Source of the DNA: an uncultured Clostridia bacterium
GTDB lineage: Bacteria; Bacillota; Clostridia; Oscillospirales; Ruminococcaceae
Length of the DNA: 6,456 nt
Assembly (NCBI GenBank): GCA_947177695.1
Contig: CAMWVO010000113.1
Coordinates: forward strand, 1 to 6,456
Reading direction: 5' to 3'
Part shown: positions 4,859 through 6,456 of the stretch, piece after piece
How the letters are laid out: each line of letters opens with the position of its first letter
Position numbering within the stretch: position 1 is the first letter of the stretch
Translations under genes and position numbers: made by a program
Notes under the pieces: generated by a model
Databases searched by the model: none
What the model was told of the DNA's origin: nothing
Seen by the model: the letters and a program-made list of their open reading frames with translations, nothing else

Positions 4859-6456
4859 ATGAAAAAATGGACGATCGGCGATCCCGACCGAAACGCCGCG
4901 CAGGCTCTTTCGCGGCAGGGGGGACTGTCAGGGATATGCGCGGAGGTTCTGGTCTCCCGCGGGATAGATACAATTGAAAAAGCTGTAAGCTTCTTCAACG
5001 CCGATAATGACGAGGACGGCGGCGAAAGGCTTTCCGACCCGTTTCTGATCAAGGATATGCGCGAAGCCGCGGATACCATACTGGCGGCTGTGGACGGCGG
5101 CAAAAGCATATGCGTCTACGGCGACTACGACTGCGACGGCATTACCGCGACGGCTTTGCTGTACTCATATATTGAATGTATCGGCGGCGACGTCAGATAC
5201 TATATAAACGACCGCAGCGAGGGCTACGGACTTTGCGCGGACGCTCTGAGGCGTCTTGTGGAGGAGGGCACGGAGCTTATCGTTACTGTGGACAACGGAA
5301 TTTCCGCCGTCAGCGAAGTGGCTCTGGCAAAGGAGCTTGGCATTGAGCTTGTCATCACCGACCACCATCAGCCGGGAGAGATACTTCCCGATGCGGCGGC
5401 TGTGGTAGACCCCCATAGAAACGACGATCTTTCACCGTTCAAGGACTTGTGCGGCTGCGGCGTTGCTCTTAAACTGGTTGCGGCTATGGACGGCGGCAGC
5501 TACGATTCCGCGCTGGAGCAGTTCTCCGACCTTGCGGCGATAGCCACCGTTGCGGACATTGTGCCTCTTGCGGGGGAAAACCGCGAGATTGTCCGTCTCG
5601 GTCTGAAATATCTTGAAAATACCGAAAACGCAGGCTTGCAGGCTCTTATGGAGGCGGCGTCCGTGAAGCCTCCCGTTACGTCAATGCAGGCGGCGTTTGC
5701 TATCGCTCCGAGGATAAACGCTTCGGGACGGTTCGCCTCCGCTTCGGAGGCCGTGGAGCTTCTTTTGTGCGAAGACCCCGATACCGCCGCGGAAATGGCT
5801 GCGCGTCTGGGTTCTCTTAACGCTGAGCGGAAAAAGACCGAAGCGGCGATCATGGAGACTATCCGCGGGAGCATTTCGGAAAACCCTCATATACTGAACG
5901 AAAGGGTGCTGTTTCTGTACGGCGAGGGCTGGCATCACGGCGTTATCGGCATTGTTGCGGCAAAGCTTGTTGAACGCTTCGGCAAGCCTGTGTTCATACT
6001 TTCCGATGACGGGGACGAGGCACGCGGCTCGGCAAGGTCGGTTGCGGGATTTTCGGTACACAAGGCTCTCACCGCCTGCTCGGAGGTACTGACCAAATTC
6101 GGCGGACACAGCGGCGCGGGAGGGTTCTCCCTTAAAAAAGAAAATATCGGCACGTTTAACGAAGCCCTGCAAAAATATGCGGCGGAGGAATTTTCGACCA
6201 TGCCGAGACTTGCGCTTCACGCGGACAAGCTGCTCCGTCCCGAGGAGCTTACGGTGGAGGAAATTTCCTCACTTTCTTCTCTCGAACCCTGCGGAGAGGG
6301 AAATCCCAAGCCTCTGTTTGCAATGCTGGGAGCGCGGCTTGACGGTATCGTTCCCCTTTCGGGGGGAGCGCACACAAAGCTGAAAATCACTTACGGAAAC
6401 AAAACCGTCTTGGGGCTTATGTTCGGTACGAAAACCGCGGAGTTTCCCTACAGGGC
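4859..6456 (+). CDS. recJ: Single-stranded-DNA-specific exonuclease RecJ (3' end beyond window)
   Basis: A 5'-to-3' exonuclease acting on single-stranded DNA in recombination and repair in the cytoplasm. The 532 visible residues, MKKWTIGDPD onward, contain the full DHH-family set. GDYDCDG (88-94), VDN (144-146), DHH (168-170) and DPH (184-186) carry the metal-binding aspartates and histidines. They are followed by CGCGVALKL (198-206) and TVADIVPL (230-237). The DHHA1 part has APRINASGR (283-291), GEGWHHGVIGIVAAKL (355-370) and FGGHSGAGGF (414-423). The OB-type region begins with LEPCGEGNPKPLF (475-487). The frame is unbroken to the last base and no stop is reached, so the cut is only the window edge. 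An in-frame TAA directly before ATG 4859 fixes the start. It is transcribed from its own promoter, divergently from the phosphate transporter. Bacillota RecJ proteins often carry a further C-terminal region, which is not visible here. Confidence 0.96.
   Translation, partial: MKKWTIGDPDRNAAQALSRQGGLSGICAEVLVSRGIDTIEKAVSFFNADNDEDGGERLSDPFLIKDMREAADTILAAVDGGKSICVYGDYDCDGITATALLYSYIECIGGDVRYYINDRSEGYGLCADALRRLVEEGTELIVTVDNGISAVSEVALAKELGIELVITDHHQPGEILPDAAAVVDPHRNDDLSPFKDLCGCGVALKLVAAMDGGSYDSALEQFSDLAAIATVADIVPLAGENREIVRLGLKYLENTENAGLQALMEAASVKPPVTSMQAAFAIAPRINASGRFASASEAVELLLCEDPDTAAEMAARLGSLNAERKKTEAAIMETIRGSISENPHILNERVLFLYGEGWHHGVIGIVAAKLVERFGKPVFILSDDGDEARGSARSVAGFSVHKALTACSEVLTKFGGHSGAGGFSLKKENIGTFNEALQKYAAEEFSTMPRLALHADKLLRPEELTVEEISSLSSLEPCGEGNPKPLFAMLGARLDGIVPLSGGAHTKLKITYGNKTVLGLMFGTKTAEFPYR

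Noticed and set aside
5681..6220. A 179-codon minus-strand open frame inside recJ
   Set aside because: It is antisense to conserved RecJ motifs, with basic low-information sequence and no RBS.

Overview
The window looks like an ordinary stretch of chromosome from a low-GC-type Gram-positive anaerobe, most likely a Clostridia/Ruminococcaceae-like Bacillota. This placement is inferred. It rests on strong AAAGGA/AGGAG ribosome binding sites, sigma-A-type promoters (TTGACA-17-TAAAAT; TGnTATAAT), and a clostridial set of genes with moderate GC and AT-rich gaps. No phage, transposase, CRISPR array, tRNA or rRNA is visible.

Layout. At 1-54 there may be the last codons of an upstream gene. A near-consensus promoter (101-129) then drives cls, a cardiolipin synthase with two HKD motifs. 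Its best-placed start codon is ATA at 161, not ATG. After 119 bases with several small palindromes comes a six-span-type TVP38/VTT-family membrane protein (1837-2559). Its stop codon abuts a 152-bp element (2560-2711) bounded by a perfect 21-bp inverted repeat and filled with hairpins, including a plus-strand terminator. This element separates it from a convergent gene on the minus strand (2761-4563), a Na+/phosphate cotransporter-family protein with a C-terminal PhoU domain. A 295-base divergent gap holds an extended -10 promoter for each direction. recJ, the ssDNA exonuclease, then starts at 4859 and runs off the right edge after 532 codons.

How the genes relate. cls and the VTT protein are both membrane-lipid related and on the same strand, so they may be cotranscribed, but the gap is long. 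The phosphate transporter and recJ are divergently transcribed and have no obvious functional link. No new multi-gene system is visible.

The points most worth a second look are non-coding: the inverted-repeat-bounded element at 2560-2711; a 15-nt motif shared between that element and a small hairpin that sits between the recJ Shine-Dalgarno sequence and its ATG; and the missing ATG of cls.
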